A stretch of 64,000 nt of DNA from Sphingomonas alpina (GTDB lineage: Bacteria > Pseudomonadota > Alphaproteobacteria > Sphingomonadales > Sphingomonadaceae), in the NCBI RefSeq assembly GCF_014490665.1, contig NZ_CP061038.1:2542001-2606000 (forward strand). The letters are read 5' to 3'. Position 1 is the first letter of the stretch. Every line of letters starts with the position of its first letter. The position numbers and the translations under genes are program-made. Of this stretch, positions 41,814 to 50,486 are shown piece by piece. The notes beneath the pieces were generated by a model, which had not been told where the DNA came from, made no database searches, and saw only the letters and a program-made list of their open reading frames with translations.

Positions 41814-42356
41814 GTGCACCGGAGTGGCGCGATGAACCGCGAAGAGACCGGGCGATGGGATGCCGCGGAGCACGAAGGCGAAGGCTATGCGGTGGGGAAT
41901 TGCCGGCCGCCGGTCGAGCATCAATTCCGCAAAGGGCAATCGGGCAACCCGGCGGGACGCCCGCGCGCGACCGGCGCGCCGGGCGACCGCCTGCGCGGAT
42001 CCGATGAACCGACCCGGGGGATGATCCTGGACGAAGCGTATCGCATGGTGCCCGTGGAGATCGACGGCAAGACGGTCGAGATGCGGATGGGCCAGGCGGT
42101 GATGCGATCGCTGGCGCTGGCCGCGCTGAACGGCAATCCCACCGCGATGCGCCGCTGGACCGAGCTGGTGCGGCAGGCCGAAGCCGACCAGAAACAGACG
42201 CAAGTCGCGATCTACAACGTGTTCGAGCGCGACGCCCAGCAGAAGGAGATCAGCGAGCGCAAGAATGAGCGCGGGGACATCACGCAATTCTATGCGGACG
42301 ATATCCTGTTCGATCCCAAGGCGTGCAGGGTCGTGGTGCGGGGTGAGGATGGGTGA
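41814..42356 (+). CDS. DUF5681 domain protein
   Basis: A 180-residue protein with the DUF5681 signature HQFRKGQSGNPAGRPRATGAPGD near the N-terminus. A helical part follows: VEIDGKTVEMRMGQAVMRSLALAALNGNPTAMRRWTELVRQAEADQK. Such genes are usually met next to phage terminase or plasmid regions, but here no other phage gene is present. ATG 41832 (MNREETG) is an alternative start. The 5' side is the AACAGGGA repeat locus. Confidence 0.82.
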   Translation: MHRSGAMNREETGRWDAAEHEGEGYAVGNCRPPVEHQFRKGQSGNPAGRPRATGAPGDRLRGSDEPTRGMILDEAYRMVPVEIDGKTVEMRMGQAVMRSLALAALNGNPTAMRRWTELVRQAEADQKQTQVAIYNVFERDAQQKEISERKNERGDITQFYADDILFDPKACRVVVRGEDG

Positions 42357-42409
42357 TTGGGCGGGCCAGTCGCACCTCGCTTCGACATGACGGCAATGCC
42401 GATACCAAT

Positions 42410-42739
42410 TCAGCGCTGCGCCATCTGGACGTCGCCCTCCCCCGACCAGCCCTTGCGCTCGAGCCGGGTCCACGCCTTGTGCATGCGTGCATGGCCTGAG
42501 CCCAGGCCGAGATCGGCAGTGGCCTGTTCCCAGGTGTTTGCGGCGGCCACGACCTTCACCACCGCTGGCCCGGGCGGCAGATCCTCGGCCCAGCCAGTGA
42601 GGGTGTGCGCATTGAACAGCGCGAGGAACATTGTGGTGAGGACGACGATCGTCGCGGTCCAGCGCAGCGTGCCCGCGCTGCCATCGGCCCCGTCATTGGT
42701 ATCGTCAGGGAGATCGGTCGGGAATTCATAGCTGTCCAT
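42410..42739 (-). CDS. Small single-pass membrane protein of the O-acetylation operon
   Basis: A 109-residue protein with one hydrophobic helix (TATIVVLTTMFLALFNAHTL, residues about 28-47). The roughly 55-residue soluble tail would then be periplasmic (PAVVKVVAAANTWEQATADLGLG...RLERKGW). It starts 13 bp after the MBOAT stop. The family is not recognised. Position suggests an accessory subunit of the acetyltransferase. Confidence 0.75.
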   Translation of the reverse strand: MDSYEFPTDLPDDTNDGADGSAGTLRWTATIVVLTTMFLALFNAHTLTGWAEDLPPGPAVVKVVAAANTWEQATADLGLGSGHARMHKAWTRLERKGWSGEGDVQMAQR

Positions 42740-42752
42740 TGAAGCGGCCCCT

Positions 42753-44162
42753 TCAAAAGCGGAAATAGATGAAGGGGGCGACCCCTTCGTAGCGCATCGC
42801 GTCGACCACCAGCATCAGCATCGCCAGCCCGGCCGCGACCAGCGGCGCGGGCAAGGCGCGGATGCGCTGCGCCGCGCGAGTCATCGCGTCCCAGGAGAGC
42901 GCGTGGATCGCCAGGCCGAACGCGATCAGCAGCAGCACCAATGGCGTCACCGTGGTCAGCCCGTCCTGTGCCGGGGCGACGATGCCGCCGAGATAGGCCA
43001 GCGCATCGCCGAAGCTTGCCGCGCGGAAGAAGATCCAGCCAAGCACCACGACATGGAAAGTGAGTGCAATGCGCGCCCAGCGCGGCAGCACTACACCCTT
43101 TGTCAGGCGCGCGCGCGACCAGGCGCGTTCGACCACCAGTGCGGCGCCGTGCAGCCCGCCCCAGATGACGAAGGTCCAGCTCGCGCCATGCCATAGCCCG
43201 CCGAGCAACATGGTGATCATCAGGTTGCGATAGACGCGGAACCGGCCGCCCTTATTGCCGCCGAGCGCGTCGATATAGAGATAGTCGCGGAGCCAGCGCG
43301 ACAGGCTGATATGCCAGCGGCGCCAGAATTCCTGCAGCGATTCCGCGCGATAGGGACGATCGAAATTGCGCGGAAAACGATAGCCGAGCAATGCGGCGAT
43401 GCCGATCGCCATGTCCGAATAGGCCGAGAAATCGCAGTAGATCTGCACCGCATAACCATAGGCTGCGAGGATCAGGTCAAGCGACGAGTGAAGCTGTGGC
43501 GCGGTGAACACCGGATCGACGAACTGCGTCGCGATCTCGGACGCGATCACCGCTTTCTTGAACAGGCCCCAGACGATCAGCAACAGGCCCATCGACACCA
43601 TGCCGCGATTGATCCGCGGCACCTGTTGAAACTGCGGCACCAGATCGGCGGCGCGGACGATCGGCCCGGCAACGAGGTGCGGGAAGAAGGACATGAGCAG
43701 CAGGATGTCGAGCAGGCGCGCCGGCGGCACGCGCCCCTTCGACACGTCGACGACATAGGAGATGCCCTGAAAGGTGAAGAAGGAAATGCCGACCGGGAGG
43801 ATCACCTGCATCAGCGCGGGGTTCTGCGCGATGCCAGACAGCGCGAGCAGCCCGCCGGCCTGTTCGGCGAAGAAATCGAAATATTTGAAGAAGCCGAGCA
43901 TCGCCAGATTGACCGCGACACCGCCGATCAGCAGCGCCTTGCGGCGGCGCGAATCCTCGCTGCGTGCGATCAGGGCGGCGGTGCCCCAGTTGATCACCGC
44001 CGAGACGATGAGCAGCGGCACGAAGCGCCAGTCCCATGCGCCGTAAAACACCCAGCTGGCGACCAGCAGCAGCAATTTGCGCCAGTCGTTGGACCGGAAT
44101 GACCACACACCGGCAAAGACGATCAGGAAGAACAGGCCAAAGCTGAGGGTTGGGAAAAGCAT
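42753..44162 (-). CDS. MBOAT-family O-acyltransferase (AlgI-like)
   Basis: A 469-residue multispanning membrane protein. MLFPTLSFGLFFLIVFAGVW is the AlgI/DltB start, GAWDWRFVPLLIVSAVINWG follows, and FPHLVAGPIVRAADLVPQF is a family hallmark. FWRRWHISLSRWLRDYLYI precedes MLLGGLWHGASWTFVIWGGLHG with catalytic His325. It moves acetyl groups across the inner membrane for O-acetylation of a polysaccharide. The ATG lies 1 bp after the SGNH gene stop. The open frame to 44246 is inside that gene and rejected. Confidence 0.95.
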   Translation of the reverse strand: MLFPTLSFGLFFLIVFAGVWSFRSNDWRKLLLLVASWVFYGAWDWRFVPLLIVSAVINWGTAALIARSEDSRRRKALLIGGVAVNLAMLGFFKYFDFFAEQAGGLLALSGIAQNPALMQVILPVGISFFTFQGISYVVDVSKGRVPPARLLDILLLMSFFPHLVAGPIVRAADLVPQFQQVPRINRGMVSMGLLLIVWGLFKKAVIASEIATQFVDPVFTAPQLHSSLDLILAAYGYAVQIYCDFSAYSDMAIGIAALLGYRFPRNFDRPYRAESLQEFWRRWHISLSRWLRDYLYIDALGGNKGGRFRVYRNLMITMLLGGLWHGASWTFVIWGGLHGAALVVERAWSRARLTKGVVLPRWARIALTFHVVVLGWIFFRAASFGDALAYLGGIVAPAQDGLTTVTPLVLLLIAFGLAIHALSWDAMTRAAQRIRALPAPLVAAGLAMLMLVVDAMRYEGVAPFIYFRF

Positions 44163-44163
44163 C

Positions 44164-45387
44164 TCACTGATCCTGCATCGCGCGGTCGAGATCGTCCTGA
44201 AGCAGGCGCGCGAGCGTCGCCCCGCCGGAGGTGCGGAAATGGACATGATCGGGGCGCATCAGCGGCGGCACCGCAGCGACCCAGCGCGCGGCCGTGCACG
44301 GCCCGCCCATTCGCGCCTGCCAGTCCCAGAAGGCAATGCCGAGATCGCCGGCAACCTTGCGCTGGACGGCGCGGACGCGGTCGAGTGCGGGCGGCGCGAA
44401 CAGCGATCCGGCGCAGCCAATCGCCATGCCCGGCGCATTGGTGCGCAGCGCCGGATTGCGGCTGAGCGCATCGGGTGGGCCGAGCAGCAGGATCGGGGCG
44501 GCGCCGGACAGGGTGCGCAGGCGGTCGATCTGCGCGCGGAGCGTCGCTTCGTAGGCATCGCCATCGAAGCGCGGCGCGAACCCTTCATTGGTGCCGAAGG
44601 CCAGCACGATCAGATCGGGCGTGTAAGCCTTCAGCTCCTCGGCGAGCAGTGCGTCGTCGGTACGGCCGAAATGCACGAGTTGCGCGCCGACCACGCCGAG
44701 ATTGGACAAGGCGACACCGCCATCGTCCTGGAAGGTCGCCCAAGAGGTGATGGTGACCGGGCGGTCGAGCGCGGTGACCGACAAAGTGAATTGCAGCGTG
44801 GCGCTGCGGATCGTCTGGCAGCGCGGCACGACTGTATCGGCGGCGAAGTCGAGGCGCTGCTCATTGCCGGTGCCAATCTGCACCGCCAGCGTCCCCGCCG
44901 CCGGGCCGGCGATCGCGCAGAGCGTGACGCGGTCGAACAGCATTGCCGGGTCGGCGGTGAGGCCCATCGCCGCGCCTGGGCGGAGCGAGGTCAGGCTGTA
45001 GCTGGTCAGGCCAAGTGGCGGGCGGGGCTCGGATGATGCCTTGCCGAAGGTCGCCGCGATGCTCCAGCCGGGCGACATGGCAGCGGTGACGCCGCGGGTG
45101 AGATAGCCGTCATAGGGACGGCCGGGCGGCAGGACGCCCCTGCCCCCGCTGCCCCAGCGCGCCTGCAACAGGTCGCGCCAGGCGCCGGTCAGCGCGTCAC
45201 CCGCCGTGTGGCTGTCGCCGATCTGCACGATATGCACCGGCGGCATGCCGCGCCCATCGCCGGCCGCCGCCAGTCTGGCGAAATAGGGTGCAAGCGTGTC
45301 GAAATTGCACACCGGGCCGGTGCACGGCGCGGCCTGCGCCACTACAGGCGCCGCGAGCAATGCGAGTGCGGCGAGGGCCGCTTTCAT
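44164..45387 (-). CDS. Periplasmic SGNH/GDSL hydrolase, second of the O-acetylation operon
   Basis: A 407-residue exported protein. Signal peptide LLAAPVVAQA precedes CTGPVCNFDTLAPYF. SGNH blocks: VHIVQIGDSHTAGDALTG (block I serine), LIVLAFGTNEGF (Asn block), and PDHVHFRTSGGATLARLL (Asp and His block). The central beta-rich insertion of about 200 residues resembles that of peptidoglycan or alginate O-acetyltransferases that take acetyl groups from an MBOAT partner. Its ATG overlaps the stop of the first SGNH gene. Confidence 0.88.
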   Translation of the reverse strand: MKAALAALALLAAPVVAQAAPCTGPVCNFDTLAPYFARLAAAGDGRGMPPVHIVQIGDSHTAGDALTGAWRDLLQARWGSGGRGVLPPGRPYDGYLTRGVTAAMSPGWSIAATFGKASSEPRPPLGLTSYSLTSLRPGAAMGLTADPAMLFDRVTLCAIAGPAAGTLAVQIGTGNEQRLDFAADTVVPRCQTIRSATLQFTLSVTALDRPVTITSWATFQDDGGVALSNLGVVGAQLVHFGRTDDALLAEELKAYTPDLIVLAFGTNEGFAPRFDGDAYEATLRAQIDRLRTLSGAAPILLLGPPDALSRNPALRTNAPGMAIGCAGSLFAPPALDRVRAVQRKVAGDLGIAFWDWQARMGGPCTAARWVAAVPPLMRPDHVHFRTSGGATLARLLQDDLDRAMQDQ

Positions 45388-46304
45388 TGCCCGCCCGCCG
45401 CAACGGATGTTGCGCCGGCAGTCTCGATCTTCTTCGTCGCCTCGACATAGCCGCGAATGCGTTCGCTGAGGCCGTGGGTGATCCATTTATAGCCGGTCAT
45501 CGACATATGAATGCCGTCGCCTTCGCGCACCAGGGTGCGCTTGCCGGTCGCGGGATCGTCGAGATAGGCGGCATATTGCCCCTTGGCGTCGGAGGCGACC
45601 GGCCTTGTATCGATGAACGGCACGTCGAGCGCGGCCATGCGCCGGGCATAGAAATCGTTGATCGCGCCGACATCGCCATCGAGCGCCGCGTCGCGCATGC
45701 GCGGCAGGCCGACCCAATAGACCATCGCATGATGCCGGCGCAGCAAGGCGACGAACCGGTCGAGCCGCTCGCCGATCTGGCCCTGCCATTTGGGGCCCAT
45801 CAGTGCGGCATATTCGCCCTTGTCGGTAATGATCCCCTGCGCATCGTTGGCACCGAACGAGATGACCGCGATGTCGATCGGCCCTTCGCCAAGCTGCTCG
45901 CCGGCGCGGGTTTCGAGATTGAGCCGCTTGTAGCGGGTGAAACCGGTCGCGGGCTGGCTGTATTTCAGGACGTCATAGCCCGCCTTGCGCGTCAGTTGCT
46001 GCTGGAGACCGAACGCGACACCGTCGCCGAAACTGTCGCCGAACACTGCGATCCGCACCGGTCCGCCCTTTTTCAGCGTGCCGAGCAATTGTCGCTGGGC
46101 GGGCGCCGCGCATTGCAACGCCGCCGCGACCTCAGGCGTCCTGTCGACGCCCGGTAGCGGTGCCGTCGCGCACATCGGTCGCGCGATTACTGTGGATTGA
46201 GCGGAGTCCGAGTGCCCGATGAACGAAAACCCGATTGCGGCGCCGGCGCATACGCCAACCAGCAGGACCGCGGAACGGTCCAATACCATATTTTTAAGCG
46301 ACAT
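45384..46304 (-). CDS. Membrane-anchored SGNH hydrolase, first gene of the O-acetylation operon
   Basis: A 306-residue protein with an N-terminal hydrophobic anchor (AVLLVGVCAGAAIGFSFIG). VRIAVFGDSFGDGVAFGLQQQL is block I, IDIAVISFGANDAQGI is the Asn block, and EGDGIHMSMTGYKWITHGL the catalytic Asp-His block. It resembles DUF459-type periplasmic O-acyltransferases or esterases. Two SGNH proteins with one MBOAT suggest transfer and editing steps, or two acceptors. An inverted repeat CTGTCTgtttgAGACAG (46312-46328) lies immediately upstream of the start, in an AT-rich promoter region. Confidence 0.88.
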   Translation of the reverse strand: MSLKNMVLDRSAVLLVGVCAGAAIGFSFIGHSDSAQSTVIARPMCATAPLPGVDRTPEVAAALQCAAPAQRQLLGTLKKGGPVRIAVFGDSFGDGVAFGLQQQLTRKAGYDVLKYSQPATGFTRYKRLNLETRAGEQLGEGPIDIAVISFGANDAQGIITDKGEYAALMGPKWQGQIGERLDRFVALLRRHHAMVYWVGLPRMRDAALDGDVGAINDFYARRMAALDVPFIDTRPVASDAKGQYAAYLDDPATGKRTLVREGDGIHMSMTGYKWITHGLSERIRGYVEATKKIETAGATSVAAGGQ

Positions 46305-46787
46305 GTGGAACCTGTCTGTTTGAGACAGCGGCTCTTTTACGGGAATATATAAAAACAGTCCAGACAGATTTTCTATCTTTAGTAGATTTTTACTCTATAA
46401 TACAAGTACAAATATCCATATTTAGTTGAAAATATCATGAATATGGTGAGGCTATATAGTTATTCTCCACAAGATTTTTCAGTTATTCTTTCACATAGCG
46501 ATAGAAATACCGCATAATATACATGATATATACTATATCACCTGATTTCATGTCCGATCGATCGCGTATCATCACATCTCGTCGAGAGAGGTGACAACGC
46601 TCGCTGTGGTCGCGTTGATCTCGGTTTCGATTCAACAGTGGAACTGTATATCATGAGCGGCGAGTCGTGCAATTCTGTCGATGAGTCGTTTCATCTGATC
46701 CTGGAATGCATGGCCGTCGACAAACAGGCATCACTGCTCCTGCGAGTCGTGCTCGCCAGCCCCTGCCAATCCTGTTAGCGGGCACCG
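46305..46787. other. AT-rich intergenic island
   Basis: Between the divergent O-acetylation operon and the protease gene, the stretch 46340-46560 is strongly AT-rich (many TATA, ATAT and TTTTT words) in an otherwise GC-rich window. It contains CTGTCTgtttgAGACAG at 46312-46328 and a related CCAGACAG at 46360-46367. An A/T palindromic stretch lies around 46515-46545. No gene is supported. It probably carries both divergent promoters and binding sites for a xenogeneic silencer or other AT-specific protein. Confidence 0.6.
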
Positions 46788-48280
46788 GTGCGCACGGTGA
46801 TCCTCGCGGCTTTTCTGATGTTTTCGGCGGCGCTCGGCATGCCCGGCAAGGCGCAGACGCCGCCGGCCGCCGGCGCACCCGCTTCTTCCGATGCCTCCCC
46901 CTCCCTCTCACAGTCCAACCCCTTCCCACCAAAGCAGTGGAGCAAAAGCCGCCGCCAATCGTCGAGACGCCGGCAGAGGCACGGGCACGCGACGGGGTCG
47001 AATATGCCCGCCAGTTCGGCGTGCCGGTCGACGAGGCGATCCGCCGGCTCGCCGCGCAAGAGGAGAGCGTCGCCGCCACCGACCGGATCGCCGAGACGTA
47101 TCGCGACCGGCTCGCCGGCATCGCGATCGAGCATCGGCCGGCCTATCGCATCATCGTCTATCTGACCGGCGATACCCCGGTCCCGACGATGGCGGTGTGG
47201 GCCGGAGGGATGACCGTGCCGATCCTATTCCGCACCGGCGCGCGCGTGTCGCGGGAGCGGGTGATCTGGGCGATGACCTGGTATCAGAGCGCGATCCGCG
47301 CGGCGTTGCGCCGGCCGCCGGGCATGGGGCTCGACCCGCGCACCGGAGAGCTGACCGTCACGATCGGCACGTCCGATGGCGCTGCCGGCGCGGACGTGAT
47401 CAAGACACGGCTCGAAGCGATCGCCGGCGTGCCGGTGCAGGTGCGGATCACCGACCGGATCGACAAGAATCTCGACATTGCCGGCGGCGCGCGGGTCGAG
47501 GGCACCAGCCCGGCCGACGGCAAACGCTATGTCTGCACCACCGGCTTCACGGTCAGCGACGGGGTACGATATGGCGTGACGACCGCCGCACATTGCCTCG
47601 ATGCGCTGTCCTATCGCGATCGGCAGCGCGGCGACCTGCCGCTCGACTTCATCGCGCAATGGGGCTGGGGCTATCGCGACGTGCAGGTCAACGGCAGCAG
47701 CGAAATGCCGGCGCCGCTTTTCTATGCCGATACCGCCAAGACGCGATTGCGACCGGTCACCGGGCAGCGCGGCCGCGCCGCGACCCGGGCGGGCGATTTC
47801 GTATGCCATCGCGGCGAGCGTACCGGCTATAGCTGCGCGCTGGTCGAGCTGACCGATTTCGCGCCGGCCGGCGATCTGTGCGGCGGCCCGTGCCTGCCGA
47901 CCTGGGTCACCGTGTCGGGACCAACCTGCAATGGCGGCGACAGTGGGTCGCCGGTGTTCAGCGGCACGACCGCATTCGGCATGCTGAAGGGCGGCAGTTA
48001 TCGCCGCGACGGATCCTGCGCCTTTTATTTCTACATGTCGGTCGATTACCTGCCGTCGGAATGGTCGTTGCTGCGCACCGGCCCGGGCGGCCTGACGGCC
48101 GGCACCACGGCGCGCGGCACGCGCCAGATCCTAGGCGCAGGAGATCAGGCGCACTCGCGCAGTTCGCGCGCGCGGGTCGCGAGCTTGATCGCCTCGTCGA
48201 TCAGTTCGGCCGCATCGCTGGTCGATCGGCTGCCGATCGCGATGGTGAGGCAATTGCTCGCTTCCCGCGACAATCGATAG
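46788..48280 (+). pseudogene. S1-family secreted serine protease, one-base frameshift after the signal peptide
   Basis: GTG 46788 opens a signal peptide (TVILAAFLMFSAALGMPGKAQ) and a proline-serine linker. The protease itself lies in another frame, open from 46706: KAVEQKPPPIVETPAEARARDG onwards. One extra C in a C run at 46897-46901 or 46919-46922 joins them. Residues after the linker resemble an alpha-lytic-protease-type pro-region (AAGADVIKTRLEAIAGVPVQVRI). The chymotrypsin-like domain has GVTTAAHCLDA (His) and TCNGGDSGSPVFSGTTAFGML (Ser), with several cysteines for disulfides. The last 45 codons overlap a small minus-strand gene. Confidence 0.82.
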
Positions 48281-48321
48281 GCTCGGGTCAACTGCTTGCT
48301 GGGGGCGTCGGGGTTGTTCAT
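48145..48321 (-). CDS. Small cytosolic helical protein, unknown function
   Basis: A 58-residue protein from ATG 48321: MNNPDAPSKQLTRAYRLSRE and then ASNCLTIAIGSRSTSDAAEL, ending in a charged helix with IDEAIKLATRARELRE. The composition is that of a genuine soluble helical protein, and I regard it as more protein-like than the overlapping 3' end of the protease frame. No family is recognised. It overlaps the protease reading frame tail to tail by about 136 bp. Confidence 0.5.
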   Translation of the reverse strand: MNNPDAPSKQLTRAYRLSREASNCLTIAIGSRSTSDAAELIDEAIKLATRARELRECA

Positions 48322-48514
48322 CGGCGATATAAGCATCCGCGGGTCAATTGGTTGCGTCGGATTTCAGCGATATCGAACGGCCCGTCGCACATGCCGGCGA
48401 GCGCGGGACGAAACGGGAGTCGCGCGGGTCAAACAGCGATCCGCCGATGCATCTCGCGAATTCGCCAGCTTCACATTGACCGATGCCGTCCGGCTGTGGC
48501 AATCGGCGCGCGTC

Positions 48515-48588
48515 GCGGGTGTAGCTCAATGGCAGAGCAGAAGCTTCCCAAGCTTACGACGAGGGTTCGATTCCCTTCACCCGCTCCA
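48515..48588 (+). tRNA. tRNA-Gly(CCC)
   Basis: A complete cloverleaf: acceptor stem GCGGGTG with CACCCGC, D arm GTAGCTCAATGGCAGAGC, anticodon loop TTCCCAA presenting CCC, T arm GAGGGTTCGATTCCCTT, discriminator T and encoded CCA. Confidence 0.97.
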
Positions 48589-48686
48589 TCTCCCCTGTTC
48601 CAAGAACCTGCTGCGCAGACCGCTTCGCTCTTGGCCAAGACGTTGAGATCGGCCAGGATGTTTGCGGTCGAAATGGGAGATGGCCG

Positions 48687-50105
48687 ATGGATCGTCGTTC
48701 GCTCTTGGCCTCTGCCGCGGCCTTCGCCACCGGCCTGACATTGCCGGCGAGCGGCGTGGGAGCGTCGGGACGCCGCACCGGCACCGCGCGCAACGTCCTG
48801 CTGCTGATCGCCGATGACCAGGGCCTTGATGCGGGATGCTATGGCACCGGCGTTCGCACGCCGCATATCGATGCGCTGGCCCGCACCGGCACACGCTTCG
48901 CCAATGCGCATGCCGCAGTCTCCTCGTGCAGCCCGAGCCGCTCGGTCATCTATACCGGGCTCTACACGCACCAGAACGGCATGTACGGGCTGGCGCATGA
49001 TTTCCATAACCAGTCGCTGCTCGACGGGGTGGAGACCATTCCTGCGCTGCTGAAAAAGGCCGGCTATGCGACCGCGCTGGTCGGCAAGAAGCATGTCCGG
49101 CCCGATGCGGCCTTCCCCTATGACGCCGAACTGCTGCCCGAGCGGAGCGGCGTGCGCGATGTCGCCGCGATGGCCGGGGCGACGCTCGACTTCATCCGCT
49201 CGGCCGGGGAGCGGCCCTTTTTCGTGACGATCGGCTATAGCGATCCGCACCGGGCGCCGGGCGGTTATGGCAATGGCGACTGGCCGCGCATCGCACCGGT
49301 CCATTACGACCCGGCGACGGTGCCATTGCCCTCCCACCTGCCCGACCTGCCCGCAGTACGGGCCGACCTGGCGGCCTATTATGAGTCGGTAAGCCGGCTC
49401 GACAGTGGCATCGGCTTGCTGCTCGACGGGCTCAACGCCGCAGGGCATGGCGAGGATACGCTGATCCTCTATCTCAGCGACAATGGCCGCCCCTTTCCCG
49501 GCGCCAAGACCAATCTCTACGCCCCCGGGCTGCATCTGCCGCTGATCATCCATGCGCCCGGCCATGATGCCGGCGCGGTCAACCGCGCGATGGTGAGCTT
49601 CATCGATGTGGTCCCGACGATCCTCGACTGGACCGGGGCGGCGGGCCCGCGCCAGCCCCTGCCGGGCAGGTCGCTGCTGCCGTTGCTCGGCAAGACGGAT
49701 GCGCCGGAGCATGACGCGGTCTTTGCGAGCCACGAATTTCACGAGATCAACCAATATTATCCGATGCGCGCGATCCGTACCCGGACGCACAGCTATATCG
49801 TCAATCTCGCCCATCCACTCGACTATCCGATCGCCGGGGATGTCGCGGGGTCGCCGAGCTGGCAGGCGATTGTCGCAAATCCGTCGCTGCGGCTCGGGCG
49901 GCGCACTCAGGCCGCCTATCTGCGGCGGCCAGCGGAAGAGCTGTACGACCTGCGCAACGACCCGGATGAGGTGGCGAATCTGGTCGATGCGCCGGGTGCG
50001 CGGGACATGCTCGAACGACTGCGCCGGCAATTGACCGAATGGCGACGTGCGACACGCGATCCATGGCTGGGCGAGGCATCGCCCTATGGGCACACCGCCG
50101 GCTAG
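48687..50105 (+). CDS. Type I sulfatase (Cys type), heparan N-sulfatase-like
   Basis: A 472-residue exported sulfatase. The N-terminus MDRRSLLASAAAFATGLTLPASG has a twin arginine before a hydrophobic stretch, so Tat export is possible. NVLLLIADDQGLDAGCYG gives metal-binding aspartates, and CSPSRSVIYTGLYTHQNGMYGL carries Cys81 for formylglycine conversion. ALVGKKHV and LYLSDNGRPFPGAKTNLYAPGLH complete the site. The overall pattern is closest to N-sulfoglucosamine sulfohydrolases. Its maturation would need an FGE such as the one at 27.9 kb. It begins about 100 bp after tRNA-Gly. Confidence 0.93.
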   Translation: MDRRSLLASAAAFATGLTLPASGVGASGRRTGTARNVLLLIADDQGLDAGCYGTGVRTPHIDALARTGTRFANAHAAVSSCSPSRSVIYTGLYTHQNGMYGLAHDFHNQSLLDGVETIPALLKKAGYATALVGKKHVRPDAAFPYDAELLPERSGVRDVAAMAGATLDFIRSAGERPFFVTIGYSDPHRAPGGYGNGDWPRIAPVHYDPATVPLPSHLPDLPAVRADLAAYYESVSRLDSGIGLLLDGLNAAGHGEDTLILYLSDNGRPFPGAKTNLYAPGLHLPLIIHAPGHDAGAVNRAMVSFIDVVPTILDWTGAAGPRQPLPGRSLLPLLGKTDAPEHDAVFASHEFHEINQYYPMRAIRTRTHSYIVNLAHPLDYPIAGDVAGSPSWQAIVANPSLRLGRRTQAAYLRRPAEELYDLRNDPDEVANLVDAPGARDMLERLRRQLTEWRRATRDPWLGEASPYGHTAG

Positions 50106-50126
50106 CGGCGGCCGGCGCTCACCCGA

Positions 50127-50468
50127 TCAGGATCGCGCCGATTTCGGCACGCCGCTGACATGGAAGATGCCGCCGCGCTGCAGTTCGATCACATATTGCG
50201 CGCCCTGCTCGCATTCGACCGCCCAGGACAATTTGCCTTCGATCCGGCCGCGCGACACGACATTGACGATACGCTGGCAGGTATAATCGGCATCGTTGAT
50301 CGCGCGGAAGAATGTCACCTCGCGCAGCGGCTCGGACAGAGCGGCGATCTTCGCTTCCATCGGGTCGGGCGCCGCTGCGGTCGCGGCGTTGCCGGCAGGC
50401 GCGGTCGATCCGTCACAGGCCGCAAGCGCGGCGCAGGCCAGGATGATGGTCATGGTTCGGACTGTCAT
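50127..50468 (-). CDS. Small lipoprotein, unknown function
   Basis: A 113-residue protein with a lipoprotein signal (IILACAALAACDGS, lipobox LAAC with Cys18). An Ala/Pro-rich linker is followed by EAKIAALSEPLREVTFFRAINDADYTCQRIVNVVSRGRIEGKLSWAVECEQGAQYVIELQRGG. Two cysteines could form a disulfide in the periplasm. The family is not named to my knowledge. It lies 18 bp downstream of the cinA-like gene on the same strand. Confidence 0.8.
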   Translation of the reverse strand: MTVRTMTIILACAALAACDGSTAPAGNAATAAAPDPMEAKIAALSEPLREVTFFRAINDADYTCQRIVNVVSRGRIEGKLSWAVECEQGAQYVIELQRGGIFHVSGVPKSARS

Positions 50469-50486
50469 GAGGTCGCTCCTCCCAGG

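Noticed and set aside
41814..46304. Prophage or genomic island around the DUF5681 gene
   Set aside because: The surrounding genes (esterase, regulators, O-acetylation operon) are not phage genes, and no integrase, capsid or terminase is present.
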